This document shows, in pieces, positions 31,459 through 42,289 of a stretch of DNA of 64,000 bases (within the stretch, counting starts at the first letter, position 1; the number at the start of each line of letters is the position of its first letter). Source of the stretch: Isotricha intestinalis (Eukaryota > Ciliophora > Litostomatea > Vestibuliferida > Isotrichidae); assembly GCA_023807065.1 (NCBI GenBank), contig JAJJLU010000354.1, positions 1-64,000 on the forward strand, in the 5' to 3' direction. Under the pieces are notes generated by a model. It saw nothing but the letters and a program-made list of their open reading frames with translations, had not been told where the DNA came from and did not search any database. Made by a program: the position numbers and the translations under genes.

Positions 31459-32829
31459 TTATTTTTTATTTTCTATTTTTTTAAAAGTATTTGAAATTGA
31501 ATTTCCAACTTTAGATAATCCACTTTTAACAGTACTAAAAATACTTTTCTTTTCATTTTCATTACTATTAACATTATAAGTAGAATAACTATTAAAATGA
31601 GTATTATATTGATTATTTTTTTGATTATTATTATCGCTATTTTCTATTTTCTCATTTTTATCTTCTCCTTTAATTTTTTCTTTAACAAATTCATAACCAT
31701 TAATACTTTTCTCTTTTATCAAACACCCAAAATTATATAAACCATTTTTAATGACATCAATTTTATTTTTTTTCAAAGAATTATCGGATATATTATAATT
31801 ATTAGAATAAATATTTGGATTATTAATTTGATATCTTTTTGAATTTCCATCAAATGAACTATAAAATGGTTCTACATTATTATTTCTTATTAAATTTTCA
31901 TATCTATATATTGTTTGTTCCATATCATTTCTTAAATTTACCATATTATGTCTTGCTTCATTATTATTCATCATTGAAAATTGAATAATTAAATTTTCCA
32001 TTGGAGATATATTATCCCTTAATTCATTTATTCCTTCTTTCAAATTATTAAAATTCAATGAATATTTTCCTTCATTTATATATTCATTATATTTTCTTAT
32101 TTTTTCTCTCCATATATTTTTTATTTGTTCTGGGTTATCCAATAAATTTGAATTTAAATTATAATTATTTGAATTCTTATTATTGTTTAAATATTGATTT
32201 TTATCATTATTATTATTATTACTGTTTGTATTATTATTTTCATATTGGAAAAAATTGTTATTATTTCCTAAATTAAAATCATTAAATAAAATTTCATTAT
32301 TATTCATTTGATTATTTAGAAAATTGTGATTGGAATTATTTTGATTTAAATTTTGATAATAATGACTCTTAAAAGAATTAACATTAATATATTTATTATA
32401 AGTTTTCAATTTAAAATCAGTATTTGGGAAAACAATTCCATTTTTTTTTAAATAATCATATTTTATTGTAAAATTAGGATATTTACTATTTTTTGTAATT
32501 CCCCATTTTTGAATTAAATATAAAATTTTCTTCTGTAAATTAATACTTGTTTCAACATCTTTTCTAAGTCGAAAAAGAAAAGTATTTAAAAAATTATCTT
32601 GGGAAATTAATTTTACAGTTTTTTCAGAACAAAAATCAACAAGAAAATCAATTACATCATATAATATTTCTTTATATGAATTTTGTAATTCATTTTGAAT
32701 GAATAGAATAAATTCAAACGTGTTATTATTTGTTTCAATCTCTGTTAATAAATCAATCCAATAATATTCTTGACAACCTTCATTTATAATTAAAGTAACA
32801 AATTTATTGATTATATCTTGACAACTCAT
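31459..32829 (-). CDS. VHS/ENTH-type adaptor protein
   Basis: 456 residues, ATG start. Residues 1-140 form a helical superhelix of the VHS kind: ILFIQNELQNSYKEILYDVI, then FLVDFCSEKTVKLI, then LQKKILYLIQKWGITKN, the usual VHS helix 7-8 region before a Tyr/Pro-containing end. The middle is an Asn-rich linker; a second helical block (NLIIQFSMMNNNEARHNMVN) could be a GAT-like bundle. The tail has repeated short motifs around STVKSGLSKVGNSIS. VHS proteins sort ubiquitinated cargo on endosomes or the Golgi. Subfamily not assigned. Confidence 0.65.
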   Translation of the reverse strand: MSCQDIINKFVTLIINEGCQEYYWIDLLTEIETNNNTFEFILFIQNELQNSYKEILYDVIDFLVDFCSEKTVKLISQDNFLNTFLFRLRKDVETSINLQKKILYLIQKWGITKNSKYPNFTIKYDYLKKNGIVFPNTDFKLKTYNKYINVNSFKSHYYQNLNQNNSNHNFLNNQMNNNEILFNDFNLGNNNNFFQYENNNTNSNNNNNDKNQYLNNNKNSNNYNLNSNLLDNPEQIKNIWREKIRKYNEYINEGKYSLNFNNLKEGINELRDNISPMENLIIQFSMMNNNEARHNMVNLRNDMEQTIYRYENLIRNNNVEPFYSSFDGNSKRYQINNPNIYSNNYNISDNSLKKNKIDVIKNGLYNFGCLIKEKSINGYEFVKEKIKGEDKNEKIENSDNNNQKNNQYNTHFNSYSTYNVNSNENEKKSIFSTVKSGLSKVGNSISNTFKKIENKK

Positions 32830-32972
32830 TTTATTATAATTATTTTTTTTATTTTATAAATTAATTATTCTAAAATAAAATTATTAATCTTGATAATTAA
32901 AATGAGAAAGAAAATAAAAAAATATATAATCGAATTTACACTTTATAAATAATATATTTGAATTAATTTATT

Positions 32973-34631
32973 TTATTTTTTAGGTTCTAAAATATCCATA
33001 ATTATCTTTTTTGACTCTTCAGATAATTTATAATATTCAATTTTTGGATTTATTAATTCTTTAATTACTTCTTTATCTAATCCAAATTCAATCATATTAT
33101 CAGCCAAAGGTATTAATTGAGCAAAAACAATATTATTATATTGTTTAATATCACCATTCATATCACAATTTAAATTAGAATTAATAGATTCTGTAATTCC
33201 AACTTGAATAGAATATAATATAAAATTATCCCAAAAAAGTTCATTCTTAAATAAAGGATTATTCTTTATTTCTTCTTGTAAAAATATTTTTTGTTCATCT
33301 TTTTTTTTATAAAATGTTTGTGATAAAATAATACAATTTTTAGCACTATAATAATCGGAATCATTCATTATTCTATTAAGTATTGAATTAATAATTTCTC
33401 CAATAATAATATAATTTTCATTTGGAATTATAAATACACCATGATTTCTAAATTCATTTAATTTTTGAATAAATATTTCCCTATTATATTTACTGTCCAT
33501 TAATTTTTTTATTTTATTTATTTCTTCTTTTGTTGGTTTTTCAAGTGAAATATTTTGATTTGAAAAAGCTAAAATTTTATTAGCTATATTATTGGTAATT
33601 ATTTTATCTTTTTCAATTTCAATATTATATTTTGGATTTTTCAAACTTAGATTTTCATATATTTTATTTGCAATTTCAAAGATATCATTATCATCAATTT
33701 CATTAGATGTTAAATCTTTATATAAATCACATGAAAAAAGTTGTTCTTTATGAGTATCTAATAATTTCATTTTATAAGGTTCAATTTTACATTTTCGAAA
33801 AGGTTTATTAATTAATCTATTTTTTTCAATTAATTTTTCAATTTCTTCTCCTAATTTTAATTCAATCATTTCTCTTAATTCCTCATCTTGTTCTATAAAA
33901 ATCATTTTAAAAGCATTTTTATAATTAATTATAAAATTTTGAATTGATTCTTTTAAGAGATTTACATTTGAACATAAAATTGTTTTTTTTGTATTTTTAA
34001 AACTTTCTATACTTGAAATAAAAGAATCTTCTAAATTTTGAATATTTGGAAGTAAATTTATATATTCTTCTTCTGCTCTTTTCATTTCATTTAATGATTC
34101 TTCTATTTTTTCATTCATATCTTTATTATTATTTTTTAATTTTGAAGACTTTTTTTCTTTTTGATATTTTATTAATAAATTTTCAGTTTCTTGTGCTTTT
34201 GAAAAAAAATTATTTTTTAATTTCTCCATTAATTTATTTTTATTTTCTAAATCTTTTTTAGATTCAATATAATCACTTTCTATATTCTTTAATATTCTAT
34301 CATTTTCTTCAAAAGTATTATTTACTTCATTTATTGATTTTGTTAATAAATCAGTTAATAATGAAAAAGCACCAATTTTTTCTTTTATTAATGATGGAAT
34401 GAGAATTGTTAACTTATATAATTCACTCATATCACATTCATTATTTATTTCATTTTTTTTTAAATTATTACTATAATTTTTTTGTAAATTTTTCAAGTTC
34501 TTTAAATATTCTTTTGTAGATTCATTATATTTAGTAAAATAATCTATTAGATTTTTTTTTATTTTTACTATCTCATTATAATAAATGTCAACTTTTTTTA
34601 AATTTTCTGTTTCATTACATATTATATTCAT
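32973..34631 (-). CDS. Coiled-coil (F-BAR-like) protein with SBF2-type C-terminal domain
   Basis: 552 residues, ATG start. The first 270 residues are one long helical region (YFTKYNESTKEYLKNLKNLQ and several further helices) with the spacing of BAR-type coiled coils. The C-terminal 170 residues match the helical SBF2-type domain seen in KIAA0513 and MTMR5/13: INSILNRIMNDSDYYSAKNC, IILSQTFYKKKDEQKIFLQE, then NNPLFKNELFWDNFILYSI. Such proteins link membranes and trafficking GTPases. The gene is divergent from 34707 with 75 bp between start codons. The F-BAR part is inference from heptad-like pattern. Confidence 0.65.
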   Translation of the reverse strand: MNIICNETENLKKVDIYYNEIVKIKKNLIDYFTKYNESTKEYLKNLKNLQKNYSNNLKKNEINNECDMSELYKLTILIPSLIKEKIGAFSLLTDLLTKSINEVNNTFEENDRILKNIESDYIESKKDLENKNKLMEKLKNNFFSKAQETENLLIKYQKEKKSSKLKNNNKDMNEKIEESLNEMKRAEEEYINLLPNIQNLEDSFISSIESFKNTKKTILCSNVNLLKESIQNFIINYKNAFKMIFIEQDEELREMIELKLGEEIEKLIEKNRLINKPFRKCKIEPYKMKLLDTHKEQLFSCDLYKDLTSNEIDDNDIFEIANKIYENLSLKNPKYNIEIEKDKIITNNIANKILAFSNQNISLEKPTKEEINKIKKLMDSKYNREIFIQKLNEFRNHGVFIIPNENYIIIGEIINSILNRIMNDSDYYSAKNCIILSQTFYKKKDEQKIFLQEEIKNNPLFKNELFWDNFILYSIQVGITESINSNLNCDMNGDIKQYNNIVFAQLIPLADNMIEFGLDKEVIKELINPKIEYYKLSEESKKIIMDILEPKK

Positions 34632-34706
34632 TTTAATTATTTTATTTAAAAAAATGAAAAATAATATATAATAAATTTCTTATATTTTTTTAAATTTTTT
34701 TAAGTT

Positions 34707-36632
34707 ATGTCTTCTAAAAGTTTATGTGCAATAGGAAAATTAGATATTGATTTAAATTTAACTTTAAGAAAATCAGAAGTTGAATTATTTAAATTTGATA
34801 TATCAAAATATAATTCTGTTGAAGATTTAAAATATTTATTTTATCCAGAAGAAAAAAATGAAACAGAAGAAAATAATAAAAATGAAGAAGAAGAAAAACC
34901 AGATATAAATTATTTTGATTATATTTCCCTTTCATCAAATGATACATTTACAAATATGTTATTATTTATAAACAGAGCTTTCAAAGAGAAAATATTTGTA
35001 GAATTAATCTTATTAAATAAAATGGAATTTTCAGAAGAAAAAAAATTTGTAAAATCAATGATAGAACAAATCTGTTGTAAAAATTATTTTTTTATAATAG
35101 AAAATAAAGTATATGATATACCATCAAAAATAAATTTTAAAATTCAAATATTAGAAGATGATACAGATAAAATAATAGAAAGTAAAAATTTTCAAATGTT
35201 TGAAAATAATGAAATGCCAGATGAAACTTTAAGAGACAGAGATAAAAATTTATTTTATAAATTACATTATAATTTTAGTAAATGTAATTATTTCTTGTCT
35301 AATTTTGATGATATTATAAAAATTGAAGATGAATCACCTTATGATATTGCTTTATTTTTTAAATTATTGGTTTCTAACAATACAAAATTAAAAATTATCA
35401 CTAATTTTTCAAAAAATTGTGCTAATGAATCAAGTGATTCTGAATTAATTAATTCAATGAAAAAAATAATTGATTTATCTGATTATATTATCAGTGATAG
35501 GGAAACTTTTAATAATTTTTATGAAATTTATTTTAGCATCTTTAAAAATCAAAAAGAAATAAATAAAATAAAAAAAAATAAAACACCAAATTTAGATTAT
35601 ATAACTTTAGACACAGAAAAAAGAAGAAAAAATTTAGAAAGAACAACAATTTTAATTGAAAAATTACAATTAATAAAAATATATAAACAAGAAGGAATAA
35701 ATATGTTTATATCATATGAAGAAGATTTTAATTGTAATGAAATATTTAAAGTAAATAAGGAAAAAAATATAGAAATAATAAATAAAAACTATAATTATTT
35801 TTTAAGCATATTTATAGGAAGTTTTTTATCAAGATTACTTCATGAAAAAACTTTTAAAACTTGCGTTGAAGCAGGAATATTAAGTTTAAAAAATATGATA
35901 GAAATATCAAAAAGAAAAATTGATTATATTACAGATTTAGACTTTTATAATGTTGTAGTAACAACAAAGAAAAAAAGAAAATATCAAATAGAAAAGAAAA
36001 AAATATTATCTCAATTTAAAAATATTAAAAAAAAAGAAGAAGGATTTAATTTAGATTGTACTAATTTAAATAAAAATAAATTTGAAGAATACAATGCTCT
36101 TTTAGATGAAAATTGCCAAAGTTTTTTAACTAGTCCATTTATTAAAAATCATTTATTAAAACAAGGTTTCATAAGTAGAAAAGGTAAAATTTTAAAAGAT
36201 CCTGATAAATTAATTATTGTTCCTCATATTTCTCAAAAGAGATTTTTACGAACTACTAATTTAAATTTTAGATTTAAACCTTCTCCTTTAAAAAAACAAA
36301 AAAAAAATATTGATATTGATATTGATAATGAATATTTTTTAGATAAAAATAATAATAATGTTCAAAAACAAGAAAATGAATATCAAAAATTAAAAGAAGG
36401 ATTAAGTGGAAGTAGAAATAGAAAATATAAATTACCCCCTATGATTACTAATAATTCTTTTTATAAAAAAAATAATAATTATTGGAAAGAATATAAATTT
36501 GGAAAAAATATTTTTTTTCCTTCTTTTCATTCAAGCAAAAAAAGTGATTATTTAAAAAAAAGAGATTTTTTAAAAATATTAGAGCAATTTGAAAATAAAA
36601 ATGATAATGTTTTTAAAACTTATCAAAAATGA
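34707..36632 (+). CDS. Hypothetical protein, possibly a degenerate ribokinase-fold protein
   Basis: 641 residues, ATG start, TGA stop. Residues 1-450 look folded, and the last 190 are basic and disordered. Several features recall PfkB/ribokinase enzymes: an opening strand CAIGKLDIDLNL, a segment LKIITNFSKNC, and near residues 370-405 YNYFLSIFIGSFLSRLLHEK followed by FKTCVEAGILSLKNMI. The last resembles the PfkB signature but lacks the GAGD catalytic Asp. If the resemblance is real, this is a non-catalytic homologue. A second ordered segment near residue 480 (CQSFLTSPFIKNHLLKQGFI) is unlike that family. Treat function as unknown. Confidence 0.55.
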   Translation: MSSKSLCAIGKLDIDLNLTLRKSEVELFKFDISKYNSVEDLKYLFYPEEKNETEENNKNEEEEKPDINYFDYISLSSNDTFTNMLLFINRAFKEKIFVELILLNKMEFSEEKKFVKSMIEQICCKNYFFIIENKVYDIPSKINFKIQILEDDTDKIIESKNFQMFENNEMPDETLRDRDKNLFYKLHYNFSKCNYFLSNFDDIIKIEDESPYDIALFFKLLVSNNTKLKIITNFSKNCANESSDSELINSMKKIIDLSDYIISDRETFNNFYEIYFSIFKNQKEINKIKKNKTPNLDYITLDTEKRRKNLERTTILIEKLQLIKIYKQEGINMFISYEEDFNCNEIFKVNKEKNIEIINKNYNYFLSIFIGSFLSRLLHEKTFKTCVEAGILSLKNMIEISKRKIDYITDLDFYNVVVTTKKKRKYQIEKKKILSQFKNIKKKEEGFNLDCTNLNKNKFEEYNALLDENCQSFLTSPFIKNHLLKQGFISRKGKILKDPDKLIIVPHISQKRFLRTTNLNFRFKPSPLKKQKKNIDIDIDNEYFLDKNNNNVQKQENEYQKLKEGLSGSRNRKYKLPPMITNNSFYKKNNNYWKEYKFGKNIFFPSFHSSKKSDYLKKRDFLKILEQFENKNDNVFKTYQK

Positions 36633-36744
36633 TTTTTAATTATATTTAAATAAATAATAATTGATAAAACCTAATATTATTTTTCATAAATATATTAATA
36701 TTTTACTAACTAAAATTATTAATAGTAATTAAAGACATATAAAT

Positions 36745-36858
36745 TTATTCTTCATTTAATTTTTCATTTTCATTATTCTCATTTAAAATTTCATTATTAT
36801 TATTATTTTCAATATTTTCAATGTTTTCATTATTATTATTATTATTTTCAATATTTTC

Positions 36859-36890
<32 letters not shown>

Positions 36891-38565
36891 CATTAACAAG
36901 ATTTGAACTTCTAATTTCATTATCATCATTAATATTAAATCCAGTATTTCTAATATAAGCTCCATCATTATCTTCATTATTATTTTTTTCTTCCATTCCT
37001 TTTTCAATTAATAATTCCTGATCTTGATTATTCATTTCAATATATAATGATTTTCTTTCATTATCAATAATATTATTTTTATTACCTAACAATTGTTCTT
37101 CAATGCTTTTTTTTTTAAATAAACCACAATCTCTAAAAACTTTAATTAAAAATAAAGATAAAAGTGGAAAAGATAAAATAGTAGAATAGCAAAAAACAAA
37201 AGCAGAAGCAAAAACTCTAAATCCTGTATAATCAGTATCATTAGAAATCCAAAAGAAAATACCAGAATTTTCAATGATATTAAAATCAGTGAAAATACAT
37301 AAAACACTAATAAAAATAGAAAATAAAGAATAAATAAAAGCAATAATAATAAAAATAAGATAAATAATTTTATTTCCTTTTCCTATACATTTATTTAACC
37401 AAAAACAATGATGTTCAAATCCTTCAACACATTTATCACAAATAAAACAATGTTTGATAAAAGAAGATTTTTGAATAAAACAAATAGGACAATATTGTTT
37501 AACATCTTTATTTTCATCAATTAAATATTTTAAAGGGTTTTCTCCATTAGCATCTCTTATAATTTCATCATTATTGGCATATCCTGATTCAAAACTTAAA
37601 AGAAGAAAATAAGATAATAAACATAAAGAAAATAAACATACATTAATATAAATATAATATTGAAGTTCATCATTATTCATAAAAGGTAAAATAAACCCAA
37701 TACAAAAGATTTCAGGAAGAATAATTAATAACCAAATAAATTTTTTATAAATATTTTCTCCTCTAATATAATTAACAGGCATATCTAAAGAGAATAAAGG
37801 ATTAAAATCTTGTTCTTCTAAAATAGAAATAATTTTATAATATTTTTTCTTAACAGCAATATCAAGAGGAGTTTCCCCATGTAAATTTTTAATATTTTTA
37901 TCAGCACCATTTTGAAGTAATTTCAACACAATTTTTTCTTTAACAGCTTGAACAGCTAAATGAAGAGGAGTATAACCTTCTTTGTCTTTAGCATCTATAC
38001 TTACTTTTAAACTAAGAAGAAAAGAAACAGTTTCCTCAGCTCCAGAATAACAAGCCCAATGTAAAGGAGTGGAACCACATTCATCAATAGAGAATACATC
38101 TTGTGCTTGATAATGAATAAAATAAACCATTATTGAAGGTTGATTACTCTCTGCTGATAAATGCATTACATTTTTTCCTCTATTCGTTGTCGCTTCTACT
38201 GTTGCTCCATTTTCTATTAGTAATTTTGCTATTTTTATATTTCCTTTAGATGATGCATAATGTAATGCCGTGAAACCTTCTGAAGTCTTCTCATTCATAA
38301 ATTTAGATAATTGATTTGATGCACCGAAACCTAAACGCTTTTTTAATTCTTCAATTATTAATGAAGTCATTTCAAAAGAATTCATAAAGACACTTCGATG
38401 TAAACATGTATATCCATCAGCCTCTTTTAGTAACCATACTTTGTATTCAGGATTACCAAAATATTCTCTTAAAGTTTCTAATTTTTCTTCTTTTATTGCT
38501 TTAAAAAATTCTTGGGAAGTTATTGTATCTTCTATGTTTATGAGATTTGAATTTTTTGAAAACAT
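36745..38565 (-). CDS. Ankyrin-repeat DHHC-type S-acyltransferase (variant EHHC)
   Basis: 606 residues, ATG start. Residues about 20-245 hold six or so ankyrin repeats (GYTCLHRSVFMNSFEMTSLI; GFTALHYASSKGNIKIAKLL; GSTPLHWACYSGAEETVSFL; GYTPLHLAVQ; GETPLDIAVK). Two membrane helices follow, then the Cys-rich domain CPICFIQKSSFIKHCFICDK with active-site GFEHHCFWLNKCIGKGN, then two more membrane helices. This is the HIP14/Akr1 architecture for protein palmitoylation at Golgi or endosome membranes. The usual Asp of DHHC is Glu here (about residue 383). The tail is a long Asn/Glu repeat from ATT tracts. Confidence 0.85.
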
Positions 38566-38636
38566 TTTTTTTATTTGAAATATTAAACTATTATAAATAA
38601 AGTTTAAATATATTGAATTTTATTCAAGAAAAAAAA

Positions 38637-39310
38637 ATGCCTAATTATGGAGATCCAAAATATTGGGAAGATAGATATAAAGATCAAAAAGGTTCTTTTG
38701 ATTGGTTAGAAGATTATAAAAGTTTAAAGCCAACAATAAATAAATTAAATTTATCAAAGGAAAAATCAAGAATATTAAATTTAGGATGTGGTAATTCTCC
38801 TTTTTGTGAAAATATGTATGATGATGGATTTCATAATATAGATAATATAGATATATCAAACAATGTAATAAACATAATGAAAAATAGAAATATAAAAAGA
38901 CCAGAAATGACATTTTCAGTAATGGATGTTAGAAATTTAAAATTTCAAGATTCTTCATTTGATTTAGCAGTTGATAAAAGTACAATTGATGCTTTATTAT
39001 GTGGTGATTTTGCTTATGTAAATGTTGCAAAAATGTTAAAAGAAGTTATTAGAGTTTTAAAAAGTAAAATTTATTTTATTTATTCTTTTTTTCAGCTGGA
39101 GGTTATTATATGGCTATTTCTTATGGAGAACCTAAAAATAGGATTTTTCATTTTCAAAGAAAATTCTTAAAATTTGATATTCAAACTATTAAAATTTCTA
39201 AAGGAAAAGGAAGTGAAGCTAATGTTCATTATATTTATTTGTGTAAAAAGTTGGAAGATGCTGATAAAGTTTGTGAACAATATTTTACACAATGTTTAAA
39301 AGAAATTTAA
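38637..39310 (+). CDS. eEF1A-lysine-methyltransferase-like SAM methyltransferase, one 32-nt intron
   Basis: Exons 38637-39063 and 39096-39310; intron 39064-39095 (GTA...CAG). Start is the ATG at 38637. The spliced protein has 213 residues. Features: KYWEDRYKDQKGSFDWLEDY at the N-terminus, SAM motif I RILNLGCGNSPFCENMY, an acidic motif NIDNIDIS, VMDVRNLKFQDSSFDLAVDK with STIDALLCG, and across the splice site VLKTGGYYMAISYGEP. This set is typical of the METTL13/EEF1AKMT4 group that methylates translation elongation factor 1A. Without splicing the frame runs into the intron and loses the GGYYMAISYG strand. Divergent from the ankyrin-DHHC gene with 71 bp between starts. Confidence 0.9.
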
Positions 39311-39533
39311 TACTCTATAGAATATCAAAAGTAAATTTTTTTTTTATTAAAGATAAGAATGATTTTATTTTAGTTTATAATTATTTTTTTATTTTATTTG
39401 AATTAAATATATAGGGAATTTTAGCATATTCACTTTTTATATATTTTTTTGAGTGAGAAAAAATTTAATTTAAATCACTTATAAATCTTTTAAAAAAATT
39501 TTTTATTTAACATTCAAAAAATTAAATTAACTT

Positions 39534-40238
39534 TTAATTATCTTGTTCAAATCTTCTAATACAAGCTCTTTGATGTTGTTTAATATTTTTTTTAAAAATT
39601 TTATGACAATAAGGACAACAATTAGGATCTTGTTCTAATTCTAAATTTGTATGATATTCTAGTATTTCATAAGTTTTTTTTAATTGCTCAATATTCTCTT
39701 CTCCATGACCATCAAGACAAGCATTAATATGTTCATTTATTTCATTTAGATCCATATTTTCAAAAAATGTAAAATTACAAATTGGACATTTCTCTTTATT
39801 ATTTTTATTGTTATTTTCTTTTTTTTTATTATGATTGTTAACATTATTTCTATAATCATTATTATTTGTTATTTCCTCTTCTGATATATTACTTTCATTA
39901 TAATTTTTATTGTTTCTTTTCCTTCCAAGATGATTTTTATTCGTTTTTTTATTATAAAAATTTTCTGAATTTATATCAATATCAATATTGTTTTCTTCTT
40001 CTTCATCTTCATTATTTGAAAATGAATCTATTAATTTTGTTCCATCTTCGTTTGTTAATATTGGATTACCATTTATATCGTATTTAATTTCTTTTATATC
40101 TCCTAATCTAAAGCCATAAAATCTATTTTCATTATATTGTTTTTCTCTTATTGGATCTGTTTTCCTACTATATTTTCCATAATATCTTAATTTTTTCATT
40201 ATTATTCTTTCTTCTTCTTCTTTATGATTTTCTTCCAT
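39534..40238 (-). CDS. Zinc-finger protein with UBZ4-like and second CCHC-type fingers
   Basis: 234 residues, ATG start. After an acidic, Asn-rich linker two fingers follow: CPICNFTFFENMDLNEINEH with NACLDGHG (C-x2-C...H-x3-C, a Rad18/UBZ4-type ubiquitin-binding pattern), and CPYCHKIFKKNIKQHQRAC (C-x2-C...H-x3-C). The N-terminus has KLRYYGKYSRKTDPIREKQY, basic and ordered-looking. UBZ fingers bind ubiquitin in DNA-repair and signalling proteins; here that is a proposal from Cys/His spacing. No larger domain visible. Confidence 0.6.
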   Translation of the reverse strand: MEENHKEEEERIIMKKLRYYGKYSRKTDPIREKQYNENRFYGFRLGDIKEIKYDINGNPILTNEDGTKLIDSFSNNEDEEEENNIDIDINSENFYNKKTNKNHLGRKRNNKNYNESNISEEEITNNNDYRNNVNNHNKKKENNNKNNKEKCPICNFTFFENMDLNEINEHINACLDGHGEENIEQLKKTYEILEYHTNLELEQDPNCCPYCHKIFKKNIKQHQRACIRRFEQDN

Positions 40239-40589
40239 TGTTTGTTAATGAAAAAAAATTAAATTTTTTTGTTTGTTTGAATTTTATCTTATCCTAATAT
40301 ATATTTTAATTTATTTTTCTAATTAATTATTATCAATTTCACAGTTATTTTTACTATAAAATCAAAAAAGCTATTTGAAAAATAAAAAATCAATAATTTT
40401 TGCTAGTTTTTTAATAAATTATCAATACAATAAATAATAAAATATTTTTATATATGCTAAAACCTAAAATTTAAATTAAATTCATATACTTTCAAAATCA
40501 ATTAATAATAGATTTTATTATCTATATAAAACCCAATATATCTTTTTAATAATTTTATAAATCATAAAGTTATATTTTAATCTTTTTTA

Positions 40590-41620
40590 TTTAAAGATTT
40601 TGTTAATATCACCAAAAGCTTTTAAAGATTGCTTATTAATAATAACTTTTTCTCCAATACTTATATATTCAGGATAAAACTTTAATTCAATATAATTTTA
40701 GTTTTATTATTTGAAGTTATAATAATTTCATTATTTTCACTTTATTCAAATGAATATTTATGTTGGTTGATCAAATTTCAAATACATTTTCTTCCTCAAA
40801 ATTATCACTAAAAAATAAAAAAATATTATTGTGTTTTTTTTGTGATAACACTTTATCTAATATGTTTAACGTGTTTAAAAAATGCTGATAATTATTTTTA
40901 AGAATTTTTCTACTACCATCAATTGTCTGAATTTCAATTTTTCAAATATTTTAATAAAGAATGAGAATTAATATCTGAAAAAATCATTCTTTTTTAATAT
41001 CATTTTTTGAAAAATTTATTTTTATTTTAATAATATATTACAATATTATCTTTATAATAATATGAACCTTCTGTTTTTTTTGAGTATTTTTTTTTCCATT
41101 ACTATTACTTTATAATTTCTTTCTTTGTTTGTCCTAAATAACATTTTATTTTAGATTTAATTTTTTCCTTTATTTACAATTTATTAGAATTAAATTATTT
41201 GCAACATTAATAATATTTTAATATATTTCAAATTCTTCTTTTGAAATTCTTATTTATATTATCTTACTCCTATTTTATAATAATATTCTCCTCCTCCTTC
41301 TTCTTATTTAAATTGTATTTGAGTTGTGAATTATTCTATTCTTTTTATATTTACATTACATTATTTTAATTTATATTCTAAATTTCCATAATCATATTCT
41401 ATTTTATAATATCTATTTTTCTCTAATTCATATTTTGAAAAGTGTATTTATATTATTCTCTTTAATCATATTATTTTTTGATGTTTTAATTTTGAGAGTT
41501 TTTATTGTTTGGATTTTTTGTTCTATATCTTTTTCTTATTTTAGCTTTTGCATTATGATTATATAAAATTTTTCTTTTCATTTTTTTTCTCACTTACTTC
41601 TTCATCTCAAATGAAACAAG
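40590..41620 (-). pseudogene. Decayed gene in the 40.2-41.7 kb gap
   Basis: Strong coding-like pieces lie on the minus strand, in the same order but changing frame. They are KRKILYNHNAKAKIRKRYRT (about 41550), YELEKNRYYKIEYDYGNLEY (about 41400), EEGGGEYYYKIGVR and SKEEFEIY (about 41270), KIEIQTIDGSRKIL and LNILDKVLSQKKHNNIFLFF (about 40850-40930), and FYPEYISIGEKVIINKQSLK near 40640. Stops, mostly UAA, interrupt the pieces. This is one or two dead genes. No family recognised; the last segment looks like a beta-sandwich end. Confidence 0.5.
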
Positions 41621-41729
41621 ATTTAATTAAATTGAATTTATTCAATATTATGATAAAGAAACACTATAATTTTAATTAATATTTAAAACTTTAACTAAAT
41701 AATAAATTTTTATAAATAAATAAATATAT

Positions 41730-42182
41730 ATGAGTTCAGTACCAACTACACCAAAAAAATATAAATCAAAAATATTAGAAAAAAGTCCTTCAAAAGATTC
41801 AAATAACATTATATTTCCAAATAAAGAACAAATAAATCCAAATAATATAAAAATAAATGTAGAAACAGAACCAGAAAAAGAAATAAAAAAAAATATTAAA
41901 CCAAAAAATAAAAATTCAAATATTCATGAAAATAATCAGATTAAAAAAGAAAATAATAATAATAAACAAGAAAATAAAAGAAATAGTAGTTCAATTTTAA
42001 ATTCTGAAAAATCAAAAAAAAAAAGAAAATTCAGTGATAGTAAACCAAAAAAAAGAAAAGTTAAAATAAGTGACAGTATTGATGTTATTCAAATAGAATG
42101 CTGGAAACAATATAATTGTGATATGAGTGAAATAAATACAGTTAAAAAAAATTCTAAATATAAATGTTGTTATATAATGTAA
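41730..42182 (+). CDS. Small basic protein with C-terminal CaaX-like box
   Basis: 150 residues, ATG start. Low-complexity Lys/Asn/Ser region with nuclear-localisation-like clusters (KKKRKFSDSKPKKRKVK), then an ordered 30-residue end IDVIQIECWKQYNCDM and finally KCCYIM. The last four residues CYIM fit a farnesylation CaaX box (Met at X), with an extra Cys before it that could be palmitoylated. This suggests membrane attachment. Family not recognised, although the IECWKQYN segment looks conserved. Confidence 0.6.
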   Translation: MSSVPTTPKKYKSKILEKSPSKDSNNIIFPNKEQINPNNIKINVETEPEKEIKKNIKPKNKNSNIHENNQIKKENNNNKQENKRNSSSILNSEKSKKKRKFSDSKPKKRKVKISDSIDVIQIECWKQYNCDMSEINTVKKNSKYKCCYIM

Positions 42183-42289
42183 GTTAATATGGTAATTTTT
42201 GTATAATTAGTAACATTTAATGGTATGTTAATTAAATAATAAATTAATAATAATAATTCAATATTAAAAAATTTTTTTAAATTAATAAT

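Noticed and set aside
374..41620. A genome-wide reading of UAA/UAG as Gln in the relics (many stops seemed to fall where Gln would fit).
   Set aside because: When frames are allowed to shift, many of these stretches resolve into stop-free pieces in another frame (for example at 14770-14860 and near 700-850), so the Gln reading was an artefact of translating AT-rich coding DNA out of frame. Intact genes use only CAA for Gln and end in UAA. Only the SPATA17, zinc-finger and 44966 stops remain solid, and GC-to-AT mutation explains them.
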